DNA of 64,000 bases, taken from Bicyclus anynana. Lineage: Eukaryota > Arthropoda > Insecta > Lepidoptera > Nymphalidae. Of this stretch, positions 54,176-64,000 are shown piece by piece. The translations under genes were made by a program, and so were the position numbers. How positions within the stretch are numbered: position 1 is the stretch's first letter; each line of letters starts with the position of its first letter. The stretch is from the NCBI RefSeq assembly GCF_947172395.1, contig NC_069083.1:3008501-3072500 (forward strand), in the 5' to 3' direction. The notes under the pieces are model-generated. The model saw nothing but the letters and a program-made list of their open reading frames with translations, searched no databases and was not told the origin of the DNA.

Positions 54176-54256
54176 ATAAGTACAGGAATTAAACTTAAGT
54201 AAATAAGTATAGGAATTAAACTTAAGTAAATAAGTACAGGAATTAAACTTAAGTAA
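54176..54256 (+). repeat. Three 27-bp tandem units
   Basis: AATAAGTACAGGAATTAAAC then TTAAGTA, repeated with one base change. It adjoins the satellite and shares AGGAATTAAAC with its unit core. Confidence 0.9.
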
Positions 54257-54667
54257 GCTATTCAATTTGAAAACACAAATAGTTACTTACCGTCAACTTT
54301 TTATTGCTCTAACAGTACAGTGAAAGCCTTTTAATAATACCGAAAATAGATTATAGAACGAGAAGTTATCGTTCTCAAAAAGGAAACAATTAGCACTTTT
54401 AAAGCCAAGCAAGCCGAAATTGATGGAAATGGGATGTTCGAACTGTGGAAATCGCTACAGCTTCATTAAATATTTAAAAACCATTGGTCGTGCAAGACAG
54501 ATGTCTACCATCATGTGAAGAAAACTTAGTTTCTTTGGACCCAGAGGAACCTAGCTCTGCACCAAACAAATTCTTGGTGGCTTGGCAATGTTTTGTTTTT
54601 AGGTTCAAATGGAATAAAAGTTTGTGGAGAATGTATAAAGAATTTTACATAGATTGAGGTAGTGACA

Positions 54668-54860
54668 GTGGCCGATTTACCCTAAGGTCCAATAGGCCTG
54701 GGCCTAAAGCTGCTATTCGTGACACAAGGCAATAATATAAATTCTTTAAAAAGACATTGCATTTATTGCTAATGCAATGCAATTTGCATTCATGATATAT
54801 GCTGAGAGGGGCGTCTGGTACTTTGGGCCTAGGGCGGCCAAGACTACAAAGTCACAACTG
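54668..54860 (+). mobile_element. hAT-type MITE fragment
   Basis: Starts CAGTGGCCGATTTACCC and includes GGCCTGGGCCT and 'GGGCCTAGGGCGGCCAAGA', parallel to the copy at 48985 (GGAGCCTAGGGCGGC). The right terminus was not found. Confidence 0.45.
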
Positions 54861-55381
54861 GGTAGAAAATTAATACCTAAAGTAGATATTATGGCTGATA
54901 GGTATATCCTGCAAAAGATATGGGCATTAGCTTGTAGCAAACCAAAGTAGGTACGTAGTTTTGTCGATGAATGAGCTCATGGCGTGGTGTCACTTTCAGT
55001 GTGAAGTCGAGTATTCAGTTTTATACACTTCCAAGAATGACTTATCATCATATTTACACAAAATCTTTACAAAATAGGTTCATAGTTTGTCAAAATTGAT
55101 GATTAGGTACCTACGCTTGCGGTATGTTATGTCGACGAACGAGCATATGGTGTCAATTTCAGACAATTTGTATTAGGTATGAAATGACTAGCGATTTATA
55201 CCCTGTTTTTTTATTTGTTGGTAGGTGCACATCGAGTATGGGTATACTAGTATATTAGTATACCTTCCTCACTCAATCCTACCTATCCTCTTAGTAAAAA
55301 CTGCATAAAAATTCGTTCAGTGGCCTTCCAAGTATATCGCGAAGAGAGAGACGTGTTGGAGGACTTTATCTTATAATAAAA
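54861..55381. other. Unassigned, with two similar segments
   Basis: 'TGTCGATGAATGAGCTCATGG' at 54962 and 'GTCGACGAACGAGCATATGG' at 55132 are parts of a roughly 170-bp direct duplication, diverged. Confidence 0.4.
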
Positions 55382-55606
55382 CTAGCGGACGCCCGCGACT
55401 TCGTCCGCGTTAGTTTTTTTACAAATCCCGCGAAACCATGGATTTTTTCGGTATAAAAAGTAGCCTATTTGGTAATCCAGAGTAAAATCTATTTCCATTC
55501 CAAATTTCAGTTAAATCGCTTCAGTAGTAGCGGCGTTAAAGAGTAACAAACATCCAAACAAACATACATCCAAACATCCATACAAACTTTCGTGTTTATA
55601 ATATTA
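55382..55606 (-). mobile_element. HelB Helitron-like element, single unit
   Basis: CTAG at 55382-55385 with CGCGGACGAAGTCGCGGGCG before it; 5' end TTATAATATTATAAACACGA. Monomeric, so it contrasts with the dimers. Confidence 0.75.
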
Positions 55607-55659
55607 TAACATGGATTGTAAGCATAGTAAAGCCTGCTAAGCAACACAGAACTGTATCT

Positions 55660-55730
55660 TAATAGTTGGGTGGTCAGTTCGCTCAGTTTAGAGCTTTCTC
55701 CCAGGCGTGGGCGATGTAAGCCAGTATGTA
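55660..55730 (+). repeat. Short repeat shared with 53425-53465
   Basis: GTTCGCTCAGTTTAGAGCTT, TCTCCCAGGCGTGGGCGATG. Confidence 0.45.
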
Positions 55731-55869
55731 GAAACCATGTTACTGACAGTAACTGCTTGATGTGCTAAGAAGACAATGTCTGGAATCCACTTTACACAAA
55801 AACTTTTTGTAAAGTCAGTGGCGTGCATTTTGTAGACGCAATGCACTGCCTAACCTAATGACTTACGAA

Positions 55870-57139
55870 ACTGTTATTGGAGAAGGAATTTTCCATTGTA
55901 CAATTTGTAGATAGGCAAGTAGGTTTAAAGTGAAGACCTTACTTAAAACTCTAAGTGACTACCATACTAATTAAGAAACTCTCTTGTAAAGATAGTAAAC
56001 CTCTTGAGGTTTGTTGATTTTTATACACTAAACCGTATAAAATCGTTGACTATGCTCTATGCGTTTTTGGGAGACTTCGGGTTCTCTTACAGGGGCTACC
56101 GTTGAATCAGCCGTATTAATGATACGGGCCCCCCGGACTACAGATGTAAGGTATTTTTGAATAATCAAAACATTTATTATTTATTCACATTATTACAATA
56201 TTGTGGTGATATAATGTAAAGTTGCAAACTTTAAATTAACACGCTAGCTAGGTAAACGCACGTCTAGTTTGAAAACAGCTCATAACGAACCCAGCATTTT
56301 TTGTTATCACCATAATGCACTTTGTATCATTTTACTGTCTATTTCGCTCCTTTTGACATGGTATGCTAATTGTTCTGAACTGTTTAGCCGTTTATGATTA
56401 TAAAATCCAGTACCATGCCACTTTTAGATATCAAACGCGAAAGTTTGTAAAAATGTTTCTCACCAGTCCAATAATTCAGTTACTTTTGCACACAATAATT
56501 ACTGAATTATTTAGATAAAACGGTAATAACTGATATAGGTGTTTAGCTTATAGATAGGAAGGAAAAGTTGTTTTTAATATTTTGTGAGAACCAGCGAACG
56601 GTTCATTCTGAATGTGTTTACTTAATCGATAATTGAGACCTCTGTGTAGACTCTCCGGGTAATATAGACATTGCACGGCTCGCCGACTTCGTCAGTAACA
56701 TGGAATCCACGTTCTCATTCATGACCTTAGCTATAAAAGATACGAGATATACTTACGCATGTGTGTGTAGTTTCGTATTTACACACGATACGCCAACGAT
56801 AGAAAAAAAGTAACATCACTAATCGATGGGAAGGGACCACGATAACGAATGTTTACCTGGCGATTACTCGTTCAAGGCAACGATAATAATGGACACAGCG
56901 ATGCGCCCAATGCAGCTCCATAATGGCATTTAGAATCACGGCCATAAGGTTTATAGATTAGCGGAGAAATGATCGTGTTAGCTCGTAAAACTGTTGACAT
57001 TGAAAGTTACGCAAGATCCCAGCACGCGTGTTCCTTTTAACCACGGGATAGAATAGAGACAATACCGGTCCGGCGCTCGTCTAAGTATTGCCTACTCACA
57101 AAAAGCCGGAATGCCGCGTTTAAAGACGGTCCCCCTTAC
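55870..57139 (-). other. Start of the presumed first intron of the signal-peptide gene
   Basis: Begins with GTAAGG at 57139-57134 on minus. An open stretch around 56650-56735 on minus was examined as exon 2 but its splice sites are poor. The rest is AT-rich and unassigned. Confidence 0.35.
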
Positions 57140-57205
57140 CTCTGTCGCTCGTACATATCCTGCGAGGGCCACACAAGACAGCCATAAGTATATGCTCAAC
57201 TGCAT
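57140..57205 (-). CDS. Probable first coding exon: signal peptide of a secreted or membrane protein
   Basis: On minus an ATG at 57205 opens a 22-codon exon: M-Q-L-S-I-Y-L-W-L-S-C-V-A-L-A-G-Y, then V-R-A-T-E. The hydrophobic core covers residues 3-16, and V-R-A|T or A-L-A|G would suit signal peptidase. The exon ends GAG|GTAAGG, a strong phase-0 donor. A TAG lies in frame eleven codons upstream, so the ATG is the first possible start, with G at -3. The sequence is not repeated in the window and sits in an island of higher GC with many CpGs. The mature protein is unknown since no downstream exon was found; lepidopteran genes of this type often have very long first introns. A chance frame is possible. 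Confidence 0.55.
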
Positions 57206-57361
57206 CACAACAACTTCAAGGACAGCCCCGTTGCACTAAACACCGCACTATATCACAGCACAAAACAATAGTGTGTATGTTATTGCACTAGCACTGTACA
57301 CACGGGCGGAACGTTGTAGGAAGCGACATGCGCCGTCGATTTGAGTTTGTAGTAAACTGAG
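57206..57361 (-). promoter_or_regulatory. Candidate core promoter and 5' UTR of the signal-peptide gene
   Basis: On minus TCAGT at 57360-57356 matches the arthropod initiator. Taking its A (57358) as +1, GCATGT lies at +28 to +33 and matches five of six positions of the downstream promoter element. There is no TATA box. The predicted 5' UTR is about 153 nt. The GC-rich CpG cluster continues to about 57500. Confidence 0.4.
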
Positions 57362-58513
57362 TGGCGCTTGGCGCTCGCTTCACTACGTCGGCCGCAATTC
57401 GACTCGCGGCTCACTTCATTGATGTGGCTCTGCTTTCGGTCGTCGCCCGATGGTCGATGAAGCTCTATTTCGCGTCACGCGACGCACTCCGATTTATTAC
57501 ATTTACTCTCACCGGAATAATGTAGTTGGGTTCATATAGAATACACGGCCATTCATAGCTCGAAGCGTCATTTTCGAAGGACCAAAAATCATTGTGATCC
57601 TTCGGAAATTATTTGTTAAATAAATGACAATACATAACTTATAGTCTTGATGATGTCCTCCATAACTTTGGCTTCATCGTCTGGAGTCTACTCGGGCATG
57701 ACTGGCAAAACCGAACTTCGTTAAGAAAATCCGGTTGCACGACTTGCAGTATAAACTGCCCACTACTGTTGTAGGGGTAGACATAAGGCTTCGGTCTCGA
57801 TACATATCATCTCATCTCATCTTCTCCGTCGACGTAAATATTTGACTTCAAAGGCTGTTCGTTGTAACTGATTGACAAAAACTATATTTAACGAGCGAAG
57901 CGAGCAAATGCTTAAAATTAAATTAACAAAGTCATTAAACAAAACGTTATGAACTATCATAATCTTCATGAAAGCTTTAGACAGCCTCCAAAGCGGACGA
58001 TAAGGGACTGCCCGTCGGCATACTATTGCTAAAGGATAGCGGGGAAATAAAATACCTCCCATTGGATCTCAACGACGAAATAAAGCTCATCTGCTTCGTC
58101 GACGTTGGTTGTGATGAGCGCTCAGGGCGCAGCACTCAATAGCAGCGGCGGAAGAGCCAATAGAGCTCTCCCAGGAAGACATTGGTGACAGGTGGCAACC
58201 GACCATGAAAGGAAGGCCGACCGGAGGAAAAAATTGTGCCGTATGATTTGGAAATATTTTCCAATACTGTTTTCATCAAATTAAAGCTTTGAATTCAAGA
58301 AAAGTGAAGTCACTGAGTAGTGTCTCTACTAAAGAGAAGCAGATACTACCAAGAAAAAGCCGGCAATAAACTCAGCAGTGGTTCATTAAAAAAACTGTTT
58401 ACTATATTTGTACATGTCATTCATCAGATCAACGCTAACACTCAAATTCGGACTAGTATCAAAGTATTCGGCTGTAGTAGCCGATAAGGTGACATAAATC
58501 ATTTACATCATCT
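57362..58513. other. Upstream flank; unassigned
   Basis: CpG-rich to about 57500, then mixed. 'GGTGACAGGTGGCAACCGACC' near 58185 might be old retroelement coding sequence. The 81-codon minus frame at 57817-58062 shows no domain. Confidence 0.3.
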
Positions 58514-58530
58514 GCATCAATACTAAAGAT

Positions 58531-58917
58531 CATCATCATCTCCTTACCCTTATTCCACTTAAGTGGGGTCGGAAAAATATGTCAATCTTTTCCATTCGTC
58601 TCTACTACTCGTCAACTCATCATCCACTCCTTTTACAAACATGTCCTCTTTCACACAATCCAACCATCTCTTCTTTGGCCTCCTCTCTTCTTATGCCCTT
58701 CCATTTGCACATTCAACATTTTCCTAGTAATATGACTTTTCTCCCTACGCATTACATGTCCATACCAAGCTAACCTTCGCCTAATTTTTTCTGTCACTGG
58801 CGTCACCTTCAGACTTCCTCTTATATACTCATTCCTTATTTTATCTATTCTTGTCACACCACACATCCATCTCAACATACGCATTTCATTCACATGCAGC
58901 ATGCATTCATTTTACTA
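58531..58917 (-). pseudogene. RTE LINE ORF2 C-terminus, 5'-truncated, one frameshift
   Basis: Minus frame with V-N-E-M-R-M-L-R-W-M-C-G-V-T, K-I-R-N-E-Y-I-R-G-S and L-A-W-Y-G-H-V-M-R-R, typical of RTE ORF2 ends but a different lineage from the copy at 28 kb. Near 58690 a one-base change shifts the frame; after it the family sequence continues (R-W-L-D-C-V-K-E-D ... F-S-D-P-T, stop near 58557). The 3' tail is GATGATGAT. A 17-bp direct repeat flanks the insertion at 58514-58530 and 58928-58944. Confidence 0.8.
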
Positions 58918-58944
58918 AAGATATAAAGCATCAATACTAAAGAT

Positions 58945-59336
58945 ATAGAATATAATATTATGTTTGTTTTGGTTAATCGACCTTGTTCGTGCTCAATAAC
59001 GCCAGCAAGATCGGAAGCTGTCGCGACCATATTACTACTACTAGACTGTTATCCTTAAGGTGATATGTGTTTAATATGTTGCTATATGAGATAGGTAGGT
59101 ATGTCTAACTGCCTTTGATAGTATAATGCAATATTTTGATGATAATAGTCTTTAACTCAACTATTATGTACCTTATGTATCTGTGATAATAGTAGAACGC
59201 ATTTTGGTCATAATTGGAATACGTCCATTTAAAATAAAATTAAAAGCGTTTATTTTGAAAAGTAGTTTAGCTATGTAATGTAAAATTTATTCCTGAGTAG
59301 TACTTATTTCGTACCAAGTACGATTCGACTAGTTAT
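58945..59336. other. Unassigned stretch
   Basis: Nothing recognised. Confidence 0.4.
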
Positions 59337-59430
59337 CTTCAAAGCTAGAGTGATTAGGCATATTTTGGGCATTTCAAGTGCATAGCTATATATAGTGGGC
59401 TTTCCTGGCATCAGGCATTATAATCGACCG
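59337..59430 (+). repeat. Decayed LINE 3' end
   Basis: 'TTCAAAGCTAGAGTGATTAG' then GCATATTTTGGGC matches the last codons of the LINE at 36710-36745; the GGCATCAGGCATTATAA tail is diverged. Confidence 0.5.
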
Positions 59431-60410
59431 CAAAACCAAGCAAATAAATATTTATGAGCCACAGGAAATATTACAATAGGTAGGTACACCTATTATGATA
59501 AATCATTTTGGTTATAAATGTATTATTAGAAAAAGAACGAAATTAACTGTTTAAAAAAATATCAACACGGTTGACAAAGTGTAGATGTTCAAAATAAGCT
59601 GACATTCGTAAAGAACATTAAAATCTAAAAAACAAAACGCCCAATAATACCTACCCAACATAAAATCCAACGCCCATACAGCAAGATAAATCCTTTCCTG
59701 AACTAATCCTCAGTCCTCTATACGCGATACAAAAAGCTACCACATGCAATCTGAGATAAATCCTGAAGACTCACAAAGTCGAACGATTTTCACAAGCTAC
59801 TTATCGCAACTTTAGTAATACCTGTTGCAAAACTTTTAGCATATTATGATATCAAAGCAATACATACATACTTACATAAGTAATCATGAATTGTTGTGGA
59901 TACACTACACAAATATAGGAAACGATAATATATTTATAGTTTACCTAAGGGTAGGGGGGCCCACAGGGGAAAATTGCTTGAGGCACATCAAGGCACATTA
60001 ATCCGGTTAAGTAACCCTCATTTATTTACCTAAGGATTTTCATTCATGTATCTGATAAAAGAGATAAATAAAAACCTTGGCATGTTGTGGAAAGCAAAGA
60101 AAATTGTTTCTGGTACTAGCAAATCTAGCATACACAGACGGGTATGAAGCGCTTGTGGCGTCCCCAATCCAGATTTTTATATCTCTGGTTAAACTGTGGA
60201 TGTCATGGATTATTGTCATAGGTAAATCCTCTCACAAATAGATTTCTAACGAGAACATGTCGTACTACTTTTTAACAAATCATAATGAAATCCGTTCTTA
60301 GCGGACGTCTACTGAGACAAATTTTAACTTAGTAAGTCAAGCGGTTTTCAAGATATCGTGATGAGTGCCTTTACTTTTATTTGTATTTGAAATATTTTTA
60401 AGATACGATA
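59431..60410. other. Unassigned stretch
   Basis: AT-rich, no element or frame of note. Confidence 0.4.
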
Positions 60411-60599
60411 AGATTCTTATAGTGTCTTTAAAAAAAAACTCACCGATCATCTGTCGGTGAGTTCTTCCCCATAATAATTAAGTTAAGTTATATCTGTTAT
60501 TTTGTTCCTTGTGTGGTATTTGACTGTTTACATGTTTTTTAGTTTTTAGTGAATGTTGTCTCTATATGTATATTGTAAGTGTACGTAAATAAATAAATA
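60411..60599 (+). mobile_element. 189-bp retroposon-like insertion with 11-bp duplication
   Basis: Flanked by AAGATACGATA at 60400-60410 and 60600-60610. Ends TAAATAAATAAATAA, a simple-repeat tail. Near its start AACTCACCGA and TCGGTGAGTT form a 10-bp hairpin with a 7-nt loop. Probably a 5'-truncated LINE 3' UTR. Confidence 0.7.
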
Positions 60600-60610
60600 A
60601 AGATACGATA

Positions 60611-60952
60611 CGAATTCAATTCAAAGTATCTTACATCCAGAAAACAAGTGGAAACAAAGATAAGGCTATGTTGGTTCAATACGATTTTACTAAAAATAAC
60701 AAGTGTCCCTAGGGGACACAAAACCTTCTAGTTAGTAAAACAGTATACAAGCGCAAGTGGCGACATCTTAAAGAAATCCGTCGCAACATCTTGCACTTTG
60801 AGTTTCTCAGTATATTCTCTGTGAGTTTGCTACTTAAAAATGTTCAAATCTTCTCACAGATGGCGCTGTTTATAAAGATGCCTGCAAAATATACATTATG
60901 CTTTACTGATTGTACTAAACATTACTACATAATTCTAAGGGTGCCCACACCA
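60611..60952. other. Unassigned stretch
   Basis: No repeat or coding signal. Confidence 0.4.
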
Positions 60953-61137
60953 TCTATACTAATATCATAAAGCTGAAGAGTTTATTACAACGCACTAATC
61001 TCATACTACTGGTCCGATTTGAAAAATTCTTACAGTGGTAGATAACCCATTTATCAAGGAAGGCTATAGGCAATATTTTATCCCGTATTCTTACGGGAAC
61101 GGGAACCACGCGGATGAAACCGCGCGGCGTTTACTAG
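60953..61137 (+). mobile_element. HelA Helitron-like element, full length
   Basis: A|TCTATACTAATATCATAAAG at 60953 and GGCGTTTACTAG|T at 61134-61137. Lies about 320 bp beyond the IF1 stop codon. Confidence 0.75.
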
Positions 61138-61434
61138 TCAGTAATATTCATGTAACATTATCAATATGTAGTTCAGTGTTGCCTTATGTTGTTAATTAAA
61201 AATGTTATAATGTCCATGTAAAAAAATATGTTTGCCTTATTATCTACCAAGGTTTAACAGAAAACATATCAATGAAAACACAACATTGGCCTGTACAAAT
61301 ATATTTTGATGTCACAATACTACGAACTAAAGAAAATAAAAGCGAAAAAAGTTTGACATCTTACAATGTAACATACACCTTTAAGTATCAAGTGATTCTT
61401 TGAGAATATTATAAAAATCAGGACTATGGGAGTG

Positions 61435-61440
61435 TTTAAT
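61435..61440 (-). terminator. Candidate polyadenylation signal of the IF1 gene
   Basis: ATTAAA on minus, about 15 nt after the stop codon. This would give a very short 3' UTR. No AATAAA was noticed nearby, so the true site may lie farther on. Confidence 0.3.
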
Positions 61441-61454
61441 TAAAAATTTATAAG

Positions 61455-61589
61455 CTACTTGTCTGAGTTAATGGTGGACATTTGTTCTTTGTGACGTCGG
61501 ATGGCATCCTCGTGACGTTTGATTTGCTCCTGGTGGAAGGATATCTCCTTGTCTAAATGCCCCTTCAGATTGGACAACTGCTCCTTTTG
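61455..61589 (-). CDS. IF1 exon 3: coiled coil and stop
   Basis: Acceptor TTTATTTTCAG|CAAAAGG, 44 codons, TAG. Starts Q-K-E-Q-L-S-N-L-K and ends with N-S-D-K. Confidence 0.95.
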   Translation of the reverse strand, partial: QKEQLSNLKGHLDKEISFHQEQIKRHEDAIRRHKEQMSTINSDK

Positions 61590-63627
61590 CTGAAAATAAA
61601 ATGTCATCATCATTATCAGCCTATCTTTAATGCCCACTTCAGGGTCAGGCTTACCTACTTAAAGGAGAGTAGATATCAGTAGCGAAGACTGAAATTTTGT
61701 CCTAGATAACCCGTTAATGTGTTTTTGGCTGCGTAGGAACGTTAATTATTTACGTCCGTAAAACTTATGGATTTTTAAAAGGTAACCTGATAGGAATCGA
61801 GTTGTTAGGAACCATCGCCCCTGGTAGATACGGAGCTAAGACCCACAATCTACTACTCCAAAGTAGGTAGGCTTTTTTTATAATAGATATACTTTAACAG
61901 ACATCACTATGTAGTCCCAAAGCAAGCATAGCTTGTGTTATGGGTACTAAGATAGCAGATTTTATGATATATTTATATACATATATTTATATCTATGCTG
62001 ATATTATAAAGCTGAAGAGTTTGTTTGTTGGACTACCGGTCCGATATGAAAATGTATTGATGGAAACACCTGCAAAAATAATATGCTAAAAATATGTTAC
62101 AACATAATGCAAAGAAAACTTTAGACCTTTAGTTGAGTATGCATTACATGGCAGCTATGGTGCCACAGACTGACTGACAGACTACTGTTATTTATTATTT
62201 TACTTTGTTTTGTTATTAATTTGTTAATTGTTATTGTTACTAAAATATATGTTGCAGTGTACATTGTAAGCTTCATGATGCTTGCTATGTACAACTCTCC
62301 AAACAAGAATAAATATTTTGTGAGCGTCAAATTACAACTTCAACTTGTTGCAAATTAGAAGCAAACAGTTTGTGATTTATTGAAAATAATCATTCATACA
62401 TATTTTTTTTATTATTCCTTTGCATGTGCATAGCCAGTCATCAATAGTAATAAGTACAAGTAATAATTTTTTATCAAATAAAGTGGACACATATAATAAC
62501 CATTGTCAGTTTTGTCCTGTCTATCAAGTCCTGCCAGAAAATCTAATAAGTCACTTAAAACACTCTAGATTAACCTCCACTTTACACAAATATAATCATA
62601 AAAATTCTTTAATTCTTATACATTAAAACTCTAAAATGCAGAAAATTCTTTTATTAATTATAATTAACTTCTCTTTTCTATGATTGCCACTGTGCCATAG
62701 AGCACTTTTTTAAAAATCTGTGCTGTAAAAAAAGACATAATTTCAATCAATGACATATTTACCTTTTTGTAAAAGTATTCATCTTCCCGAGCAGCCTCCA
62801 TTTTGCCAAAGGTACCACCAGCTTCACGGATGGCACCACCGCCGCCACCACCCTTGCCGGCCCCAGAGCCAGGCTCACCAGCATACATTCTGAAAATCAG
62901 CCCATTATTGTATAAAATAATGATGTGTATATTGTTAGCTTGCTACTAAATAAATAAAAAAAGCAATGACAGTAAGAAGAAGTTTTACTAATAACAACAT
63001 TACTGAACAACTAACGGACAGAATAACAGATAAACAAATAAGATATCACAACAATATTATTGAATAAGAAAGCAGCAGCTAGCAGAACACCATATCAATA
63101 TGTATTGAATTGAAGTAAAGTAAATTGCGTCATACAAAAATAAAGATCAAAATAATAATAAGTAAATATTTATATTACATTCACAATACCACATTACCCA
63201 AATAATGTTTTATGTGCACTTTTAATTCCCAGATTTTTGTAAATACAATTATACAAAAAGATTGCGTATAATTTACTTTATTTTTGTTCTAGTCATAGAA
63301 TCTATTATGCTATGGCATGCCAGTACTGAGATGCTGAGTTAATTTAGTTGAAATATCATGACCAATAAGATTTATATTCCGTTGTTAGATCGAAAGTAGG
63401 GCATGTCGCCAAATTTTAATAAAATATGCAGAAAATGATGAAATGACTATATTTACAGAGTATTTTTAGTGTATTGTAGCGGCTAGATAGAATAGAATTC
63501 ATTTCTTTCTTTTTTCTAAAGATTTGCAACTGGGGAGGTTAGGATTGCGTAACAACCGGCTCGGATTATCTTACCTAACAGAAATTGCACGTAATACGGG
63601 AGTTCTCGTCCTTGCTAAGAAGTTCAT
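61455..63627 (-). CDS. Mitochondrial ATP synthase inhibitory factor 1 (IF1), three exons
   Basis: Spliced CDS: 63627-63575, 62889-62763, 61589-61455; 104 residues plus TAG. IF1 binds the F1 head of ATP synthase in the matrix and blocks ATP hydrolysis when the membrane potential falls. Residues 1-18 (M-N-F-L-A-R-T-R-T-P ...) are rich in R, T and S without acids, as expected for a mitochondrial presequence. Residues 21-36 are a Gly-rich linker with six consecutive Gly. Residues 37-60 carry the inhibitory core A-I-R-E-A-G-G-T-F-G-K and E-D-E-Y-F-Y-K-K. Residues 61-97 form a charged, His-containing coiled coil (H71, H79, H86, H93), the dimerising part in the family. Length fits animal IF1 precursors. 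Intron 1 is phase 2 (AG|A makes Arg18), intron 2 phase 0; all sites are GT-AG. No damage seen. The minus-strand neighbour downstream is the signal-peptide exon, with no functional link implied. Confidence 0.95.
61590..62762 (-). other. IF1 intron 2, with repeat fragments
   Basis: 1173 bp. Holds a plus-strand HelA 5' fragment at about 61993-62062 (ATTATAAAGCTGAAGAGTTT) and a decayed 'CATCATTATCAGCCTATCTT' SINE or LINE 3' piece at about 61603-61665. Open frames at 62121-62330 and 62420-62626 are AT-rich and not exons. Confidence 0.7.
62763..62889 (-). CDS. IF1 exon 2: Gly-rich linker and inhibitory core
   Basis: Acceptor GATTTTCAG|A, 127 nt, donor AAG|GTAAAT. Begins with the third base of the Arg18 codon; the ATG right after it is internal to the spliced frame, although a start there would drop the presequence. 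Confidence 0.95.
62890..63574 (-). other. IF1 intron 1
   Basis: 685 bp, AT-rich, GT-AG borders; no repeat recognised. Confidence 0.85.
63575..63627 (-). CDS. IF1 exon 1 (coding part): presequence
   Basis: ATG at 63627-63625 with A at -3. Seventeen codons plus AG, then the donor GTAAGA. Too short to appear as a long frame; found by extending the exon-2 frame upstream and requiring phase match. Confidence 0.9.
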
Positions 63628-64000
63628 GATTACTTAAAAAATAGGCTGTTCTTAAAATAAAAATTACTAAACTTTTGATTTTTCCTGAACAATTTTTCTT
63701 TCAATTTCAAAATGACATTGACAATTAACAATTTGTTATCATGACATATGACATTGACAGTTATAAATATTCATAGAGTATAAAGCAAAAACTAAATCAC
63801 AGAGTATAATCATATTACTAAACTTTAAAAATACATTAATAAACTAGAAAAAAATAACAATCGATTATTATTTACATATCATGCTTAGTCGACCATCAAT
63901 CAGCTATCAAATTATGAATAACTAATAAAAATTACATCGACGTGGAAATTACAGTGAAGATAGAAAAAGCAATGCTAGTGTTTTAGTATGGTCAACTGTT
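63628..64000. other. IF1 5' flank
   Basis: Should contain the 5' UTR and promoter on minus. I could not fix a start site; there is no TATA box at a clear distance. An upstream non-coding exon outside the window cannot be excluded. Confidence 0.4.

Noticed and set aside
53466..54256. Integrated viral or viral-repeat origin for the tandem block
   Set aside because: No viral gene or viral repeat motif is recognisable; simple local satellite growth explains it.
56640..56740. Exon 2 of the signal-peptide gene on minus
   Set aside because: Two frames are open for about 30 codons, but the phase-0 acceptor would have to be CTAAG|GTC with a weak pyrimidine tract, and no consensus donor follows.

Overview
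This window is eukaryotic nuclear DNA, almost certainly from a moth or butterfly. The base composition is AT-rich, and most of the sequence is short dispersed repeats typical of Lepidoptera: several tRNA-derived SINEs, two families of small non-autonomous Helitron-like elements (5' TC, 3' CTAG, inserted between A and T), RTE-type and jockey/CR1-type LINE fragments, and MITEs with inverted ends. There is no bacterial, plasmid or phage content and no CRISPR array.

Genes. Only two genes can be supported, both on the minus strand. (1) At 61455-63627 lies a complete three-exon gene for the mitochondrial F1Fo-ATPase inhibitory factor IF1 (104 residues; splice sites and phases fit exactly). (2) At 57140-57205 lies a probable first coding exon that encodes a 22-residue signal peptide and ends in a consensus phase-0 splice donor. 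It has an arthropod initiator-like element about 150 bp upstream. No second exon was found, so everything to the left may be its long first intron; that is inference. IF1 lies upstream of it in the same orientation, with repeat-bearing intergenic DNA from about 57.4 to 61.4 kb.

Layout. 1-57 kb: a repeat graveyard with no convincing exon. Family names used below are local to this annotation. HelA: Helitron-like, starts TCTATACTAATATTATAAAG and ends near GCGTCTGCTAG. HelB: Helitron-like, starts TCCTACTAATATTATAAACG and ends near GGGCGTCCGCTAG, with a GCGGACG/CGTCCGC hairpin before the end. SINE-A: tRNA-like head GACGGCCTCCGTGGCGCAG and a 3' tail shared with the LINE at 36.2-36.8 kb. SINE-B: tRNA-like head GAGCCGTGATAGCCCAGTGG and an (ATG)n-like tail.

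Points of note are a perfect 77-bp-arm palindrome at the 3' end of an RTE LINE (28395-28554), Helitron-like elements carrying GGGTA-rich minisatellites (41.0-41.4 and 46.4 kb), three copies of a dimeric HelB element, a minisatellite that seems to have grown out of HelB core sequence (37.5-37.9 kb), a roughly 60-bp satellite block (53.5-54.2 kb) and several insertions dated by target-site duplications. I found no convincing new multi-gene system; the novelty is in repeat structure. Boundaries of repeats were read by eye and may be off by several bases, more for decayed copies.
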